A stretch of DNA of 27,319 nt. Source: a virus. Where the stretch lies: IMG/VR virus record IMGVR_UViG_3300042936_000502, positions 1 to 27,319 of that record, one strand, 5' to 3'. Shown piece by piece: positions 6,761 to 14,097 of the stretch (positions are counted from its first letter, which is position 1; each line of letters starts with the position of its first letter). Under the pieces are notes generated by a model. It saw only the letters and a list, made by a program, of their open reading frames with translations, did not search any database and was not told where the DNA came from. The translations under genes were made by a program, and so were the position numbers.

Positions 6761-7986
6761 CACAGTTCGAGCAGTCAGTAATTGGATCAATCCTGCTGAC
6801 CAATGGCAAGGCGCTAGAAGAACTAACGCTAAGCCCGTCAGACTTTGATGATTTACAAAACGAAAGAATCTATAAAACCCTGCTAGAGATGAAGGCAGGT
6901 CGCCAGCCGATTGATGTAATGACAGTCGGTGCAGCACTTCCAAGGCTCTCTGTTTATCTTCACGAGATTGTCACAGCTACGCCAACAGCAGCTTCGGTCA
7001 AGTTCTATGCCAGCAAGGTAATCGAAGAAGCCACAAGGCGTAGGTTGGCTCTTGCCGGAACGATGATTCACAGCAAAGCCCAGCATGAGGATTTGGCAAC
7101 AGTCTTTGACACAGCCAAAAAAGAAATTGATGACCTAATTGATCGCAACTTGGCAGTCAAGCCAAGCTATGTTTCCGATGAGCTATTGCCATACCTAGAT
7201 GAGATTGACAAGCCCAAGCACTACCCAGAAAGCCCTTGGCCTTTACTAAATGACATCATCACAGGATTCCGACCAGGTGCGCTTTACATAATCGGTGCAA
7301 GACCAGGTGTGGGTAAAACCATTGTCGGCTTACAAATCGCTTGGGAGCTTTCAAAGAAAGGCCCCGTATCTTTTCACAGCCTTGAGATGGGCAAGAGCGA
7401 ACTCTATAACCGCATAATCAGCATGGAAGCTGAGGTTTACATCGGCAACATCGAGAAGGGTAATTTACAAGAGTGGGAGTGGGACAGGATTGCGAAGGTC
7501 AGACAAGACATTCAGTCGCACCAACTTGCTATCCATGACAAGTCAGGGCAAAACCTTTTGCAGATTAGGGCGCTCGCAAACAGCGTCAAGGGCAACAACA
7601 GACTTGAAGCGATTGTGGTGGACTACTTAGGACTTATTCAAGACACCGAAAGAGGTCGCAAGCGTTACGAAATGATTACCGACATTTCCATTGGACTCAA
7701 AAACTTAGCTAGGGATTTGAATGTGCCAGTAATCGCTCTAGCTCAGCTAAACCGAGGACCAGAGCAGCGCAAGGACTCAGAACCCGACATGGCAGACCTA
7801 AGAGATTCAGGTGGAATCGAGCAGGATGCTGATGCGGTTATCTTGTTACACCGAGTCCAGACAGAAGAAGATCAGTTTGAGTGGCAAAAAAGCCAGATGA
7901 TAATGAAGGTAGCTAAGAACCGACATGGTGGACTTGGAGAAGTCGCACTCAAGTTCGAGGGCCACCTTTCCAGAGTGATTGGGTAG
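6757..7986 (+). CDS. dnaB: DnaB-family replicative helicase
   Basis: A 409-residue replicative helicase. Residues 1-125 are the DnaB N-terminal helical domain (FEQSVIGSILL, LQNERIYKTLLEM). The RecA-like domain has Walker A GARPGVGKT at 180-188, the EM motif FHSLEMGKSEL about 205-215, Walker B AIVVDYLGLI about 284-293, and ALAQLNRGPEQR with the SGGIEQDADAVILLHR motif 4 region near 325-365. It unwinds the fork as a hexamer. The start overlaps the initiator's stop (ATGA), so the two are co-translated, as in many phage initiator-helicase pairs. It lacks an obvious separate primase; priming may use a host protein. Confidence 0.95.
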   Translation: MTQFEQSVIGSILLTNGKALEELTLSPSDFDDLQNERIYKTLLEMKAGRQPIDVMTVGAALPRLSVYLHEIVTATPTAASVKFYASKVIEEATRRRLALAGTMIHSKAQHEDLATVFDTAKKEIDDLIDRNLAVKPSYVSDELLPYLDEIDKPKHYPESPWPLLNDIITGFRPGALYIIGARPGVGKTIVGLQIAWELSKKGPVSFHSLEMGKSELYNRIISMEAEVYIGNIEKGNLQEWEWDRIAKVRQDIQSHQLAIHDKSGQNLLQIRALANSVKGNNRLEAIVVDYLGLIQDTERGRKRYEMITDISIGLKNLARDLNVPVIALAQLNRGPEQRKDSEPDMADLRDSGGIEQDADAVILLHRVQTEEDQFEWQKSQMIMKVAKNRHGGLGEVALKFEGHLSRVIG

Positions 7987-7995
7987 GCTTATGGG

Positions 7996-8271
7996 GTGGA
8001 TGACAATGTGGCTTTATGCTGCCGATGTGGTGCGACTTGGAAAGTCAACACGCATAAGCGCAAAAGAAAAGACCTCAAATGTCAGTCTTGCCGGATGCAC
8101 CGAGCCTTGGTTATCAAGTATGGCTCAGAGAAGTGCATACCTTGGCAGGGTGACTTTGACAAGCAGACGCTTAGCATCCCTATTTTTGACGGCAAGCCAG
8201 TCCTACCTGGCATACGATCTTGTGGACACCTTGACTGCACCAATCCCAACCATGTCATAGGTAGCCACTAG
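7996..8271 (+). CDS. Small zinc-finger protein, HNH-like fold possible
   Basis: A 91-residue protein from GTG 7996 (GTG 8008 also possible), nine bases after the helicase. It has an N-terminal Cys4 cluster (CCRCGATW ... CQSC) in a basic context (THKRKRKDLK), then CIPWQGDFD, then a C-terminal CGHLDCTNPNHV. The last motif resembles the Cys/His zinc-binding core of HNH_3-type nucleases and related actinophage zinc proteins. A DNA-binding or nicking role near the replication proteins is plausible but not shown. The start is weakly supported by ribosome-site sequence. Confidence 0.65.
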   Translation: MDDNVALCCRCGATWKVNTHKRKRKDLKCQSCRMHRALVIKYGSEKCIPWQGDFDKQTLSIPIFDGKPVLPGIRSCGHLDCTNPNHVIGSH

Positions 8272-8301
8272 AGTAAAACAACAAATCGAAAGGAAAAAGA
8301 G

Positions 8302-8655
8302 ATGGCAATCATCAAAGTAAAAGGCACAGTTACCAAGGTATTTTGGGAAGCTAAAGGTCTTATTGTTACAGAGTCATACAAAGCTAAATCAGGCGACACA
8401 GTAGAAAAGCAATTCACAGTTTGGCTAAAGTCACCAACCACACTAGATGTGGGTGACACAGTTCAAGTCGAGGGTCTAATGTCAGTCGAAATTGAGGCTT
8501 GGATGAATCAAGATGGCACACCAAAGCTAAACAGAGAAGGTCAGCCTGGTCAGTCAATCAAGGTCAGCATCAATAACCCGCAAGTAGTTCCAACCGACCC
8601 AATCAGCACTATCAAGGGAATCTTCGAGCCGACACACGAGCCAAGTCCCTTTTGA
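8302..8655 (+). CDS. OB-fold single-stranded-DNA-binding-like protein
   Basis: A 117-residue protein with AAAGGAAAAAGAG before ATG. The sequence alternates beta strands (IIKVKGTVTKVFW, GLIVTESYKA, KQFTVWLKSP, GDTVQVEGLMSVEIEAW, QSIKVSINNPQVV) as in an OB fold, and ends in an acidic/Pro stretch finishing in Phe, which resembles the protein-interaction tail of bacterial SSB. Its place between the helicase and the RusA resolvase supports a single-strand binding role in replication or recombination. It is shorter and more divergent than host SSB, so the call is structural inference. Confidence 0.6.
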   Translation: MAIIKVKGTVTKVFWEAKGLIVTESYKAKSGDTVEKQFTVWLKSPTTLDVGDTVQVEGLMSVEIEAWMNQDGTPKLNREGQPGQSIKVSINNPQVVPTDPISTIKGIFEPTHEPSPF

Positions 8656-8819
8656 AAAATCTCCGTTGGTTATTCCCAGCCCTTACCGCCGGCATACTAA
8701 TAAACCTATCTACGCACTCTACAAGCGGTCTTGATTGGTTGGGAATAACCTTCGGTTTGCTTTACACCTGGGCTGCCATAATGGGAGCATGGGAACTGTA
8801 TGGCAGAGGTAAGCCTTAG
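8652..8819 (+). CDS. Small two-span membrane protein
   Basis: A 55-residue frame from TTG 8652, which overlaps the previous stop (TTGA), the same junction as at 2866. The product has a basic start (KNLRWL), a hydrophobic segment (about residues 6-19), a polar stretch with STHSTSGLD, a second hydrophobic segment (about 30-46) and a short charged end (ELYGRGKP). It overlaps the RusA start by 20 bases. It accounts for the 144-base gap between the OB-fold gene and RusA. An 11-base inverted repeat (8668-8678 and 8740-8750) inside it is probably chance. Confidence 0.6.
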   Translation: MKNLRWLFPALTAGILINLSTHSTSGLDWLGITFGLLYTWAAIMGAWELYGRGKP

Positions 8820-9198
8820 CGTCATCGGCGACCCCGCTAGCCAAGGATCACACTCCATAATCAATGGCAGGATAGTCCAAGTCAATAGCACAAAGCACAA
8901 GGCATGGCGTAAGGCCATTGTCCAAGTGGCAATCGCAACCTTGCCGGATGACTGGCATCCAATAGACGAGCCATGTGAGCTAATCGTCAATTTTTACATG
9001 CCAAAGCCAGCGTCAGTAAAACGCTCATTACCTACTGTCAGCCCTGACCTTGACAAGCTCATACGCGCCGTAGGCGACTCTCTGACGGACTCAGGCGTTG
9101 TTCTAGATGACAGCCGCATAGTTCGTATCTCAGCTCGTAAGCTGTACGCCGAAGGCATTGAACCAGGGGCTACTATTCTGGTCAAAACCCTCGACTAG
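8800..9198 (+). CDS. rusA: RusA-like Holliday junction resolvase
   Basis: A 132-residue RusA-family endonuclease. The signature is complete: SPDLDKLIRAVGDSLTDSGVVLDDSRI, with Asp83, Asp85, Asp93 and the Asp103-Asp104 pair as metal-binding candidates, and Lys114 after it. The N-terminal GDPASQGS and HKAWRKAI also match the family. RusA resolves four-way junctions made in phage recombination, consistent with the exonuclease/annealase genes upstream. It is the last gene before an apparent promoter region, so it ends the replication block. Confidence 0.92.
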   Translation: MAEVSLSVIGDPASQGSHSIINGRIVQVNSTKHKAWRKAIVQVAIATLPDDWHPIDEPCELIVNFYMPKPASVKRSLPTVSPDLDKLIRAVGDSLTDSGVVLDDSRIVRISARKLYAEGIEPGATILVKTLD

Positions 9199-9225
9199 AG
9201 GTTTAGGGCGACACGCCGATAAAGG

Positions 9226-9297
9226 CAAAAAAACCTAGAAATTATCAAAAAAACCCAGAAACTGTGCTACTGTCTTTTTATGACCCAAATTGAGTCA
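9226..9297 (+). promoter_or_regulatory. Candidate promoter with upstream A-tract repeats and a downstream palindrome
   Basis: Two 16-base repeats with one mismatch (9226-9241 and 9246-9261) each start with an A7 tract and are 20 bases apart, about two helical turns. They are followed by an extended -10 element, TGC plus TACTGT (9265-9273). Around the expected start of transcription is a 17-base near-palindrome (9281-9297, seven of eight pairs) that could be an operator. An AGAAGGGAAAG ribosome site and ATG 9310 follow. The parts and order fit a repressed extended -10 promoter; activity is inference. Confidence 0.55.
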
Positions 9298-9309
9298 TAG
9301 AAGGGAAAG

Positions 9310-9480
9310 ATGGTGGGCGTAAAAATCCTGCTTTACTTTGTTGCTTTATTTGCTGTCTTGCTACTTAGCTGGCAAATACAGACAGTTCACCTGGGCTGGG
9401 GATACACACTAGGAATGATTGGTGTGCTAACCGCCTTTTTTGTTGCTATTCACTCGCTAAGCAAAGGATCAAGACAATGA
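9310..9480 (+). CDS. Small two-span membrane protein, first gene of early cluster
   Basis: A 56-residue protein with a strong AGAAGGGAAAG ribosome site just before ATG. Hydrophobic segments at about residues 4-20 (ILLYFVALFAVLLLSW) and 31-47 (YTLGMIGVLTAFFVAI) flank a polar loop, and the C-terminus is basic. It is the first gene behind the candidate promoter at 9265-9273 and ends in an ATGA overlap with the next gene. Function is unknown; small early membrane proteins in phages often modify the host envelope or exclude other phages. Confidence 0.7.
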   Translation: MVGVKILLYFVALFAVLLLSWQIQTVHLGWGYTLGMIGVLTAFFVAIHSLSKGSRQ

Positions 9481-9659
9481 GCGAAAAAGAACTAGCCGAA
9501 CGCATTATTGCCGAGGCTCAGCGTTGGACTGAAAACCAGTTTACGCTACAAGGTCTAACACCAGGCAATGATTCGGTCAGCCGGAACGATGCCAAAGCTC
9601 GCATAGAGCTAGTCGAACACATCAAACAAACCTACAAAGAGATGAGAGAAAATGCCTAA
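9477..9659 (+). CDS. Hypothetical small helical protein
   Basis: A 60-residue, highly charged helical protein (ELAERIIAEAQRWTENQF, NDAKARIELVEHIKQTYKEMRE). It overlaps its neighbours at both ends by a few bases (ATGA at 9477, start of the next gene at 9652), so it is translated as part of the early cluster. No motif or family is recognised. Confidence 0.7.
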   Translation: MSEKELAERIIAEAQRWTENQFTLQGLTPGNDSVSRNDAKARIELVEHIKQTYKEMRENA

Positions 9660-9894
9660 CTATAATCCACAGCCACTTGAGTTCGCAATCAAAGACTTCC
9701 AGCCACACCAGTACAACTTTGGTGTTGCTAAGTCAGACGGAATCTACATGGGCAGGATGCTTATGAAGAACGAGGTGCTAAGTCTTATCAAGGCAGCTTA
9801 CCCAGTTCCAACTAAAGCAATCGCCAGAATCATCGAAGTAGTGGACAACATCGAAATCTATGTTGACCCTCAGTACAGCGATTCGGTCAGATAG
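9652..9894 (+). CDS. Hypothetical small protein
   Basis: An 80-residue protein overlapping the previous gene by eight bases. It has an aromatic N-terminal half (PQPLEFAIKDFQPHQYNFGVA) and a predicted helix (EVLSLIKAAYPVPTKAIARIIEVV). There are no cysteines, no membrane segment and no known motif. GAGAGAAA lies upstream as ribosome site. It belongs to the run of co-oriented, tightly packed early genes. Confidence 0.65.
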   Translation: MPNYNPQPLEFAIKDFQPHQYNFGVAKSDGIYMGRMLMKNEVLSLIKAAYPVPTKAIARIIEVVDNIEIYVDPQYSDSVR

Positions 9895-9896
9895 CC

Positions 9897-10187
9897 ATGA
9901 GCCTTACACCCTACGCAGAAGGCTTCTATGCCGGTATCCGTTACCAGCGCGACAACATCCTTGAGTACATTTCTATTCACGAGGACCAAGGCAGCACAGT
10001 CACATCTCAGGACATTGTTGACGAAATAAACGGACAGTACAAGAGAGATATGAACGCCAAGGTCAATGCCATGATGGATGGCAGCATTGACAAGCTAATC
10101 CAAAACCTAGATGAGCTTTCATACACAATCAGCAACATTGAGAAGCAAGCACAAGAGATTTCTGCTGAGGTGACTAAGAAACTATGA
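9897..10187 (+). CDS. Hypothetical coiled-coil protein
   Basis: A 96-residue protein with a compact N-terminal part (YAEGFYAGIRYQRDNILEYI) and a long helical C-terminal half (IDKLIQNLDELSYTISNIEKQAQEISAEV) with heptad spacing. The AEGFYAGIRYQRD block resembles the GFxxGxxxxR helix found in other small actinophage proteins, including the 10492 gene here. The stop overlaps the next ATG (ATGA). Function is unknown. Confidence 0.65.
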   Translation: MSLTPYAEGFYAGIRYQRDNILEYISIHEDQGSTVTSQDIVDEINGQYKRDMNAKVNAMMDGSIDKLIQNLDELSYTISNIEKQAQEISAEVTKKL

Positions 10188-10495
10188 AGTCACCAATAAA
10201 AGGCGTACACCTAAGTACTAGCTTTGACGCAACAGTCCTTAGATACTTTGACGAGAACGCACAGCTCCTACTGTCCAAGCACAATGACTACGGCCCGACC
10301 AACATCAGCAACGCGCCTGGTGGACCTATCAATGGCCTAAGAGTCAGGATGCACGACAAGCTGGCAAGGATCAATCACCTAACTGATTCCGGCAACGCAC
10401 CTGAGCATGAAGCCTTGAGAGATTCTTTCATTGATCTTGCAAACTACGCAATTATCGGTTTGCTGGTCCTAGACGGAGAGTGGCCTACGAAATGA
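10184..10495 (+). CDS. DUF1599-like (nucleotide modification associated) protein
   Basis: A 103-residue protein with the pattern of the DUF1599 family: LLLSKHNDYG, then a variable part, NGLRVRMHDKLARINHL, and HEALRDSFIDLANYAII. The family has conserved Lys/Asp-Tyr-Gly, Arg-x-x-Asp-Lys-x-x-Arg and Asp-x-x-x-Asp-Leu-Ala positions and is associated with phage DNA base modification or nucleotide metabolism. A methyltransferase lies 2.3 kb downstream. Catalytic activity is unproven for the family, so the role is by association. The gene is linked by ATGA overlaps on both sides. Confidence 0.75.
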   Translation: MKSPIKGVHLSTSFDATVLRYFDENAQLLLSKHNDYGPTNISNAPGGPINGLRVRMHDKLARINHLTDSGNAPEHEALRDSFIDLANYAIIGLLVLDGEWPTK

Positions 10496-10734
10496 TTGGA
10501 TGGCGACCTAACCGAGAAGAACGGCGAGAACGGAAACTGACTGAGGCTTTTGGTAGAGGTTTTGCTAAGGGTTATGTGCAAGGCACAAAAGAAATGAATG
10601 AGTATCTAACTGAGCAGATTATCTACTCAATCAATCAAGATGCAGTCCTAAGAACCACAGTAGATGTTGACACTCTTGAAAGAGTCGTTGAAGTAATAAA
10701 GGCGGTGAGGGACATTGGCAAAGCACAGAGCTGA
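10492..10734 (+). CDS. Hypothetical small basic/helical protein
   Basis: Starting at the ATG that overlaps the preceding stop (ATGA), it encodes 80 residues: a very basic start (GWRPNREERRERKLTEAF), a GFAKGYVQG helix like the block in the 9897 gene, and a helical end (VDVDTLERVVEVIKAVRDI). An in-frame upstream ATG at 10480 would deepen the overlap and is less likely. No known domain. Confidence 0.65.
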   Translation: MIGWRPNREERRERKLTEAFGRGFAKGYVQGTKEMNEYLTEQIIYSINQDAVLRTTVDVDTLERVVEVIKAVRDIGKAQS

Positions 10735-10837
10735 GAGGCAACCTATAAACTGGCGCATCAAGCGAGTCCATTGGGCATACCAAATGCTAAAACTCAAAAG
10801 CCTACTGAAATCGTTCGTGACTAGGGGTACAAGATGA
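10715..10837 (+). CDS. Putative very small basic protein
   Basis: A 40-residue frame from TTG 10715, overlapping both neighbours (20 bases at the start, ATGA at the end). It is strongly basic, with many Lys and Arg and few acids (INWRIKRVHWAYQMLKLKSL). It fills the 99-base gap between the flanking genes with a coupled stop/start junction, which is the main support. Length makes it uncertain. Confidence 0.4.
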   Translation: MAKHRAERQPINWRIKRVHWAYQMLKLKSLLKSFVTRGTR

Positions 10838-11157
10838 CACACTTCACAAATGCTGATGAGAGAGAAATCTTTGACGCTATCCTGCTACTAAAGGATGACG
10901 AGCGTGAATGGTCAAGCGACCTAGAAGCAATACGCCGCAACCTGGCAAGACTGATGGAAAGAATAATGCAAGTGGAATGGCACTACCTTGAGCCGGAAAT
11001 CGGTGACTTGGCTCTAAACTTGATAAGAGAAACAGAAAGGGAAAGCAATGCTAGAAGGACTAACACCACAGGTGAGGAAATCATCCTGCAAAGTAAGAAC
11101 AATCTTGGAATCTCTGGACACGAAGGATCAAGCCATACTTGTAGCTGCCATAGCTAA
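10834..11157 (+). CDS. Hypothetical helical protein; 3' part overlaps next gene
   Basis: A 107-residue frame. Residues 1-72 look like a real acidic helical protein (EREIFDAILLLKDDEREW, LEAIRRNLARLMERIMQVEWHYL, IGDLALNLIRETERE). The last 35 residues, low in hydrophobics and ending HTCSCHS, are coded within the next gene in another frame. An overlap of 110 bases is unusual for this genome, so the true end may be shorter through a strain-specific frameshift or a sequence error near 11040, or the overlap may be genuine. Confidence 0.55.
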   Translation: MTHFTNADEREIFDAILLLKDDEREWSSDLEAIRRNLARLMERIMQVEWHYLEPEIGDLALNLIRETERESNARRTNTTGEEIILQSKNNLGISGHEGSSHTCSCHS

Positions 11158-11269
11158 CGAGCAATTCACTTCAACAGCACTAGCCAGGCAACTAACGGCT
11201 AGGGGCATAACCATTAGCGAGAAGCCCATTGTGGCTCATCGCAGGAAAGCGTGTAGCTGTGCTAGATAA
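11048..11269 (+). CDS. Helix-turn-helix DNA-binding protein of actinophages
   Basis: A 73-residue protein with GAAAGGGAAAGC before ATG. It contains CKVRTILESLDTKDQAILVAAIAN, then TSTALARQLTARGITISEKPI and VAHRRKACSC. The Ala-Arg-x-Leu-x-x-Arg-Gly-Ile-x-Ile-Ser-Glu core is a helix-turn-helix, and the closing RRxxCxC is typical of a widespread small actinophage family. It probably binds DNA, perhaps as a regulator of the metallophosphoesterase or structural genes. It overlaps the preceding and following frames. Confidence 0.75.
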   Translation: MLEGLTPQVRKSSCKVRTILESLDTKDQAILVAAIANEQFTSTALARQLTARGITISEKPIVAHRRKACSCAR

Positions 11270-12404
11270 CTTGGAACCAGCACCAAGAGTAGAAACGCCT
11301 AAAGAGTACCGACCTGCTTTCGAGTTTGATGGCAACGAGGGTTGGGCGCAACTACCAGCAACATCGGGTGTACCTAGCTTTGATGACTTCCTAACCCAGC
11401 AGGGCTTTGACCCTGATGAGTTTGAGGTCACCGGAACTCCACGCACATCGCGCTGGCAACGCTATGACGGCGAATGGCTATCGAGCTACCGCTTCACCTT
11501 TAGGCGCAGGGTAGCAAACCTTGATTTGCCATTGCTTTACTCACAAGCCAAGAAAGCCTACAAGCCTAAGAAAGACTTCAGAACGACTTCTGAAAAGGCT
11601 TTGGTCATTCTTTGGTCTGACTTACAGGTTGGTAAAGTTGACCACCGAGGCGGCATCGAAGCCATGATTGCCAGAGTAGAAGAAACAAAAGAAAAGCTTG
11701 TTGCGCTGCTAAAGAAAGAAAAGCCAGCCAAGGTTATCTTTGTTGACTTAGGTGACACAGTAGAAGGCTTTGACAACACAGGCGGCAACCAACTCCAGAG
11801 CAACGACCTCAGCCCGATGCAACAGGTTGACATCGCAACCACCTTGGCTTGGGATCACTTGAAGCTACTGGCTCAATACAGCGATGACATTACCTACGCT
11901 TCGGTTGGCTCGAACCACTGCCAGTGGCGTGTCAGGGGTAAGCAGCAAGGCACACCAACCGATGACTGGGGTATCCACATCGGGCGCACACTTGCAAGGC
12001 TGGCAAAAGAAACAGAGATGCCCATCAAATTCTATGAACCTCAAAAGCATGACGAGTCATTAGCCATAGACATCTTTGACGACCAGTTCCACATACTCGG
12101 TATCTGGCATGGACACCAAAGCCCTAGACCTGACCAAGTGCCTACATGGTGGCGACAGCAAGCTTTCGGCAAGCAGCCTGTTGGTGACGCAACAATAGGG
12201 GTGTCGGGTCATTTTCACCATCTTCGCGTTCTCGAACTCGGTTCTACTTCAAGAGGATCATCGCGCTTCTGGATTCAGGCAAGCACTATGGACAACGGCT
12301 CAGGCTGGTGGCGACTACGCTCAGGCGAGGACTCAGTGCCAGGGTTAGTGACCTTTGTGCTTGACAAGGGCGTTGACTTCACCGGAACTGTTTACAAGTT
12401 GTGA
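11259..12404 (+). CDS. Calcineurin-like metallophosphoesterase
   Basis: A 381-residue protein from GTG 11259, chosen because AGGAAAG lies about ten bases upstream and it overlaps the previous stop by only 11 bases; a TTG at 11229 is possible. An N-terminal region of about 110 residues precedes the phosphoesterase core: WSDLQVGK (Asp near 121), VDLGDTVEGFD, VGSNHCQW (the GNHD-like motif), WHGHQ and GHFHH. These place it in the metal-dependent phosphoesterase/nuclease superfamily that includes SbcD/Mre11. In actinophages such genes lie between early genes and DNA-modification genes; a DNA-processing function is likely but the substrate is unknown. Confidence 0.85.
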   Translation: MLDNLEPAPRVETPKEYRPAFEFDGNEGWAQLPATSGVPSFDDFLTQQGFDPDEFEVTGTPRTSRWQRYDGEWLSSYRFTFRRRVANLDLPLLYSQAKKAYKPKKDFRTTSEKALVILWSDLQVGKVDHRGGIEAMIARVEETKEKLVALLKKEKPAKVIFVDLGDTVEGFDNTGGNQLQSNDLSPMQQVDIATTLAWDHLKLLAQYSDDITYASVGSNHCQWRVRGKQQGTPTDDWGIHIGRTLARLAKETEMPIKFYEPQKHDESLAIDIFDDQFHILGIWHGHQSPRPDQVPTWWRQQAFGKQPVGDATIGVSGHFHHLRVLELGSTSRGSSRFWIQASTMDNGSGWWRLRSGEDSVPGLVTFVLDKGVDFTGTVYKL

Positions 12405-12475
12405 CCTTAGACCTACACACTCAAGGTTTCTTAGATGCCTTGGGTCGCATAGATGCAAGAAAAAAGAAAGGGAAA

Positions 12476-13915
12476 ATGAAAATAGGAAGCTTGTTTAGCG
12501 GTTACGGCGGTCTTGACTTAGCTGTATCAAAGCTGACAGGTGCTGAGGTTGCTTGGCATTGTGAGTGGGAAGCTGCACCAAGCCAAATACTTGAGGCACA
12601 CTTTCCAGGCGTTCCGAACTACCGAGATGTTAGCAAGGTTGACTTTACACAAGTAGAACCTGTTGACATTCTTACAGGCGGCTTTCCTTGTCAAGATTTA
12701 TCTTTGGCAGGTAAGCGAGCGGGACTTGAAGAAGGAACTCGGTCAGGTCTGTGGTCAGAGTTTTACAGAGCAATACAAGAAATAAAACCAAAGTTAGTCA
12801 TCATCGAAAATGTTAGGGGTTTACTAAGTGCAAAAGCCAACAATGGTATGGAATACACAGATGAAGTATTGGGAACTTTCAACGGAAAGCCAGCTATTCG
12901 CGCACTCGGAGCCGTTCTTGGCGACTTGGCCGACATCGGGTACGATGCAAAATGGGCAGGTGTTCGAGCTAGTGATGCCGGAGCGCCACACCAACGATTC
13001 CGAGTCTTCATCACAGCCTACCCAAGCGGGGGGGGGCAGAGCCTTCCAACGCCAACAGTCAGTGATCAATACACAAGCAATTTATCCAGCACCCAGCAAA
13101 AGCCAGGCTCCATGCACTCAGTAACTTTGGCTCAAGTTTTTCACAAGACTGAATTGTTTGAAGTGCCTGATTCTGCTTTATTGCGAAGCCCAACAGCTAG
13201 TCAGGGTGAAGGCGGAGCGTTAGGTGAAGCAGAAGCGCGTAAGCGTGGGAACACAGTTGGCATTAGAGATCAAGCAATGGACTTAGCTAAATTACAAGGA
13301 TACAAAGTGAGTAGAGAAGCTGACAACTTGTTACCAACCCCAATCGTTAGAGATTACAAAGACGGCTCGGCTGCTCAATCTAGAAATGGCAAAGTCAGCA
13401 CTGACACAGTAGCTAGAGCAATCTTCAACAGCGGTGAGGTTCTACTCGGCACACCAAGAACTAGCTCAGCCAACGGATCAACACCAAAGCAAGTAGCTGC
13501 TGGCGCACCTAAAGCAAGGTTAGAGGACCAAGTATTACTACCGACACCAACAGTTGCACAAGGTCGCAATGAAACATCAGGCAGACAAGAGGGATCAAAG
13601 CATCACTCAGGTACAACTTTGAATGATGTTGTTTATAAAACTGCTTGGGGTAAGTTCGAGCCAGCCATAAGACGCTGGGAATCTGTTATTGATAGACCAG
13701 CACCTGAGCCAACAAAGCCAGATGGCAAAGAAGGAAACCATAGACTGAGTTCAAAGTTTACCGAGTGGATGATGGGGCTACCTGACGGCTGGATAACAGA
13801 CATCGGACTGAAGCGTAACGATGAACTAAAAGCCTGTGGCAATGGAGTAGTGCCTCAACAAGCTGAGCTAGCCCTAAGCTTGCTAGGCATCAAAGAAATA
13901 CTAGAAAGAAGCTAA
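12476..13915 (+). CDS. dcm: C5-cytosine DNA methyltransferase
   Basis: A C5 cytosine methyltransferase of 479 residues from ATG 12476, which has AGAAAGGG just upstream and puts motif I (SLFSGYGGLDLA) at the N-terminus as usual; GTG 12401 would add 25 residues and overlap the previous stop. Motif IV GGFPCQDLS has catalytic Cys72, motif VI is IIENVRG, and motif VIII is GAPHQRFRVF. The following 230 residues, the target-recognition region, contain repeated LPTPT/LLRSPT blocks common in phage Dcm proteins. Motifs IX-X lie at MMGLPDGW and GNGVVPQQAELAL. It would protect phage DNA from host restriction. A G9 tract codes Gly185-187, between the catalytic and recognition parts. Confidence 0.92.
   Translation: MKIGSLFSGYGGLDLAVSKLTGAEVAWHCEWEAAPSQILEAHFPGVPNYRDVSKVDFTQVEPVDILTGGFPCQDLSLAGKRAGLEEGTRSGLWSEFYRAIQEIKPKLVIIENVRGLLSAKANNGMEYTDEVLGTFNGKPAIRALGAVLGDLADIGYDAKWAGVRASDAGAPHQRFRVFITAYPSGGGQSLPTPTVSDQYTSNLSSTQQKPGSMHSVTLAQVFHKTELFEVPDSALLRSPTASQGEGGALGEAEARKRGNTVGIRDQAMDLAKLQGYKVSREADNLLPTPIVRDYKDGSAAQSRNGKVSTDTVARAIFNSGEVLLGTPRTSSANGSTPKQVAAGAPKARLEDQVLLPTPTVAQGRNETSGRQEGSKHHSGTTLNDVVYKTAWGKFEPAIRRWESVIDRPAPEPTKPDGKEGNHRLSSKFTEWMMGLPDGWITDIGLKRNDELKACGNGVVPQQAELALSLLGIKEILERS
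13028..13036 (+). repeat. G9 homopolymer inside the methyltransferase gene
   Basis: Nine consecutive G form three in-frame GGG codons right after motif VIII and before the target-recognition region. Loss or gain of one G would shift the frame. With one G fewer, reading would move into a frame that stops at about 13124, separating the catalytic half from the recognition half. Homopolymers of this length are classical slipped-strand sites; an assembly artefact is also possible. Confidence 0.85.
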
Positions 13916-14097
13916 TGCCAATCTACGACTATAAGTGCAACACCTGTGACCTAAAGATGACACTCATAAGGAAGATAAGCGAACCCACTCCGATTCCATT
14001 GTGCGCTAACTGTGTAAAAGACCTAGTTAGAGTTTATGACTCACCTGGACTCAGTTTCAAAGGCACAGGTTGGGCCGGCAAAGAAAATAAAAAATGA
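13915..14097 (+). CDS. FmdB-like zinc-ribbon protein
   Basis: A 60-residue zinc ribbon: it starts MPIYDYKCNTCD and has a second Cys pair in LCANC, then ends SPGLSFKGTGWAG. This is the FmdB/Zn_ribbon_8 pattern (PIYxYxCxxC ... CxxC ... FKGxG). The family is widespread, small and of unclear function, suggested to be regulatory. It begins at the ATG overlapping the methyltransferase stop (TAATG), and its stop overlaps another ATG (ATGA at 14094) that leads into the second G9 tract. Confidence 0.85.
   Translation: MPIYDYKCNTCDLKMTLIRKISEPTPIPLCANCVKDLVRVYDSPGLSFKGTGWAGKENKK

Noticed and set aside
7979-8260. Alternative plus-strand frame of 93 codons after the helicase
   Set aside because: The overlapping frame from 7996 has ordered Cys/His motifs; this frame is Ser/Thr/Leu-rich without any motif.
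8668-8750. Eleven-base perfect inverted repeat with 61-base spacing
   Set aside because: It lies in a coding region and one such pair is expected by chance in a window of this size.
12828-13124. Open frame of 98 codons inside the methyltransferase, with a segment resembling linker sequence of other phage methyltransferases (ATWPTSGTMQNG)
   Set aside because: The other frame carries undisputed motifs VI to VIII here; the likeness arises because the conserved GDLADIGYDA codons read in the +1 frame give this string.
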